Origin: Anaeroglomus sp964550565
GTDB taxonomy: Bacteria; Planctomycetota; Phycisphaerae; Sedimentisphaerales; Anaerohalosphaeraceae
DNA length: 5,449 nt
Reading direction: 5' to 3'
NCBI GenBank assembly: GCA_964550565.1
Contig: CAZKAI010000193.1
Location: 1-5,449 of the forward strand
Shown here in pieces: positions 5,398 to 5,449 of the stretch. The notes below the pieces were generated by a model. That model worked only from the letters and a program-made list of their open reading frames with translations, made no database searches and was not told where the DNA came from. Position 1 is the stretch's first letter, and each line of letters opens with the position of its first letter. Made by a program: the position numbers and the translations under genes.

Positions 5398-5449
5398 AGC
5401 ATAAATAACCGGCCTTTCCCCTGCCTTAATACTGCGTCATCCACTCATC

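Larger units (their letters stand above)
5056..5449. other. Gene-free region upstream of the queD-like gene
   Basis: I see no supportable coding region in these 394 bases. The left part holds the possible minus-strand promoter of the QueD-like gene. The middle (5200-5310) holds only a minor palindrome, GTGAAT-CA-ATTCAC (5260-5273). The right part holds the three-hairpin repeat cluster described separately. A 41-codon plus-strand frame at 5178-5303 was judged not real. Confidence 0.6.

Overview
The window reads like a piece of a Planctomycetota chromosome, most likely the anaerobic Phycisphaerae/Sedimentisphaerales group. This is an inference. It rests on an mcsA-mcsB pair outside a Firmicutes-style ctsR/clpC operon, a QueD-like protein with an Arg-Glu-Pro-Leu-His-Gly-His motif, a Bro-N/DinD-like gene, and an intergenic cluster of GC-rich hairpins like the dispersed repeats of PVC-group genomes. 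No rRNA, tRNA, CRISPR array or transposase was found.

Left part (1-1997, plus strand): a tight three-gene unit. It starts with the 3' part of a cysteine-containing protein whose 5' end lies outside the window. Next is a full-length paralogue with an N-terminal membrane segment. Last is a radical SAM/SPASM enzyme. The stop codon of the first gene abuts the ATG of the second, and the second and third share an ATGA overlap, so the three are almost certainly co-transcribed and translationally coupled. The pairing of a SPASM-type radical enzyme with two Cys-rich paralogues, at least one of them membrane-anchored, is the best candidate here for an undescribed system, possibly enzyme plus substrate or partner.

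Middle (1998-3035, plus strand): a single Bro-N-domain (phage antirepressor/DinD-like) gene. Its own sigma70-type promoter has an -35 hexamer that lies inside a perfect 8+8 bp palindrome, which suggests repression and perhaps autoregulation. A short gene-free gap of 85 bp separates it from the convergent genes to its right.

Right part (3036-5055, minus strand): read from right to left, a QueD/6-pyruvoyl-tetrahydropterin-synthase-like gene, then mcsA, then mcsB. mcsA and mcsB overlap by 4 bp. They encode the adaptor/activator and the protein arginine kinase that in Firmicutes mark proteins with phosphoarginine for ClpCP. Neither clpC nor ctsR is in the window. The QueD-like protein keeps its zinc histidines but has lost the usual catalytic Cys and the Asp-His pair. 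An 8+8 bp inverted repeat lies between it and mcsA.

Far right (5056-5449): no convincing gene. It holds a possible minus-strand promoter for the QueD-like gene and, from about 5322, three consecutive hairpins that look like a dispersed repeat element.
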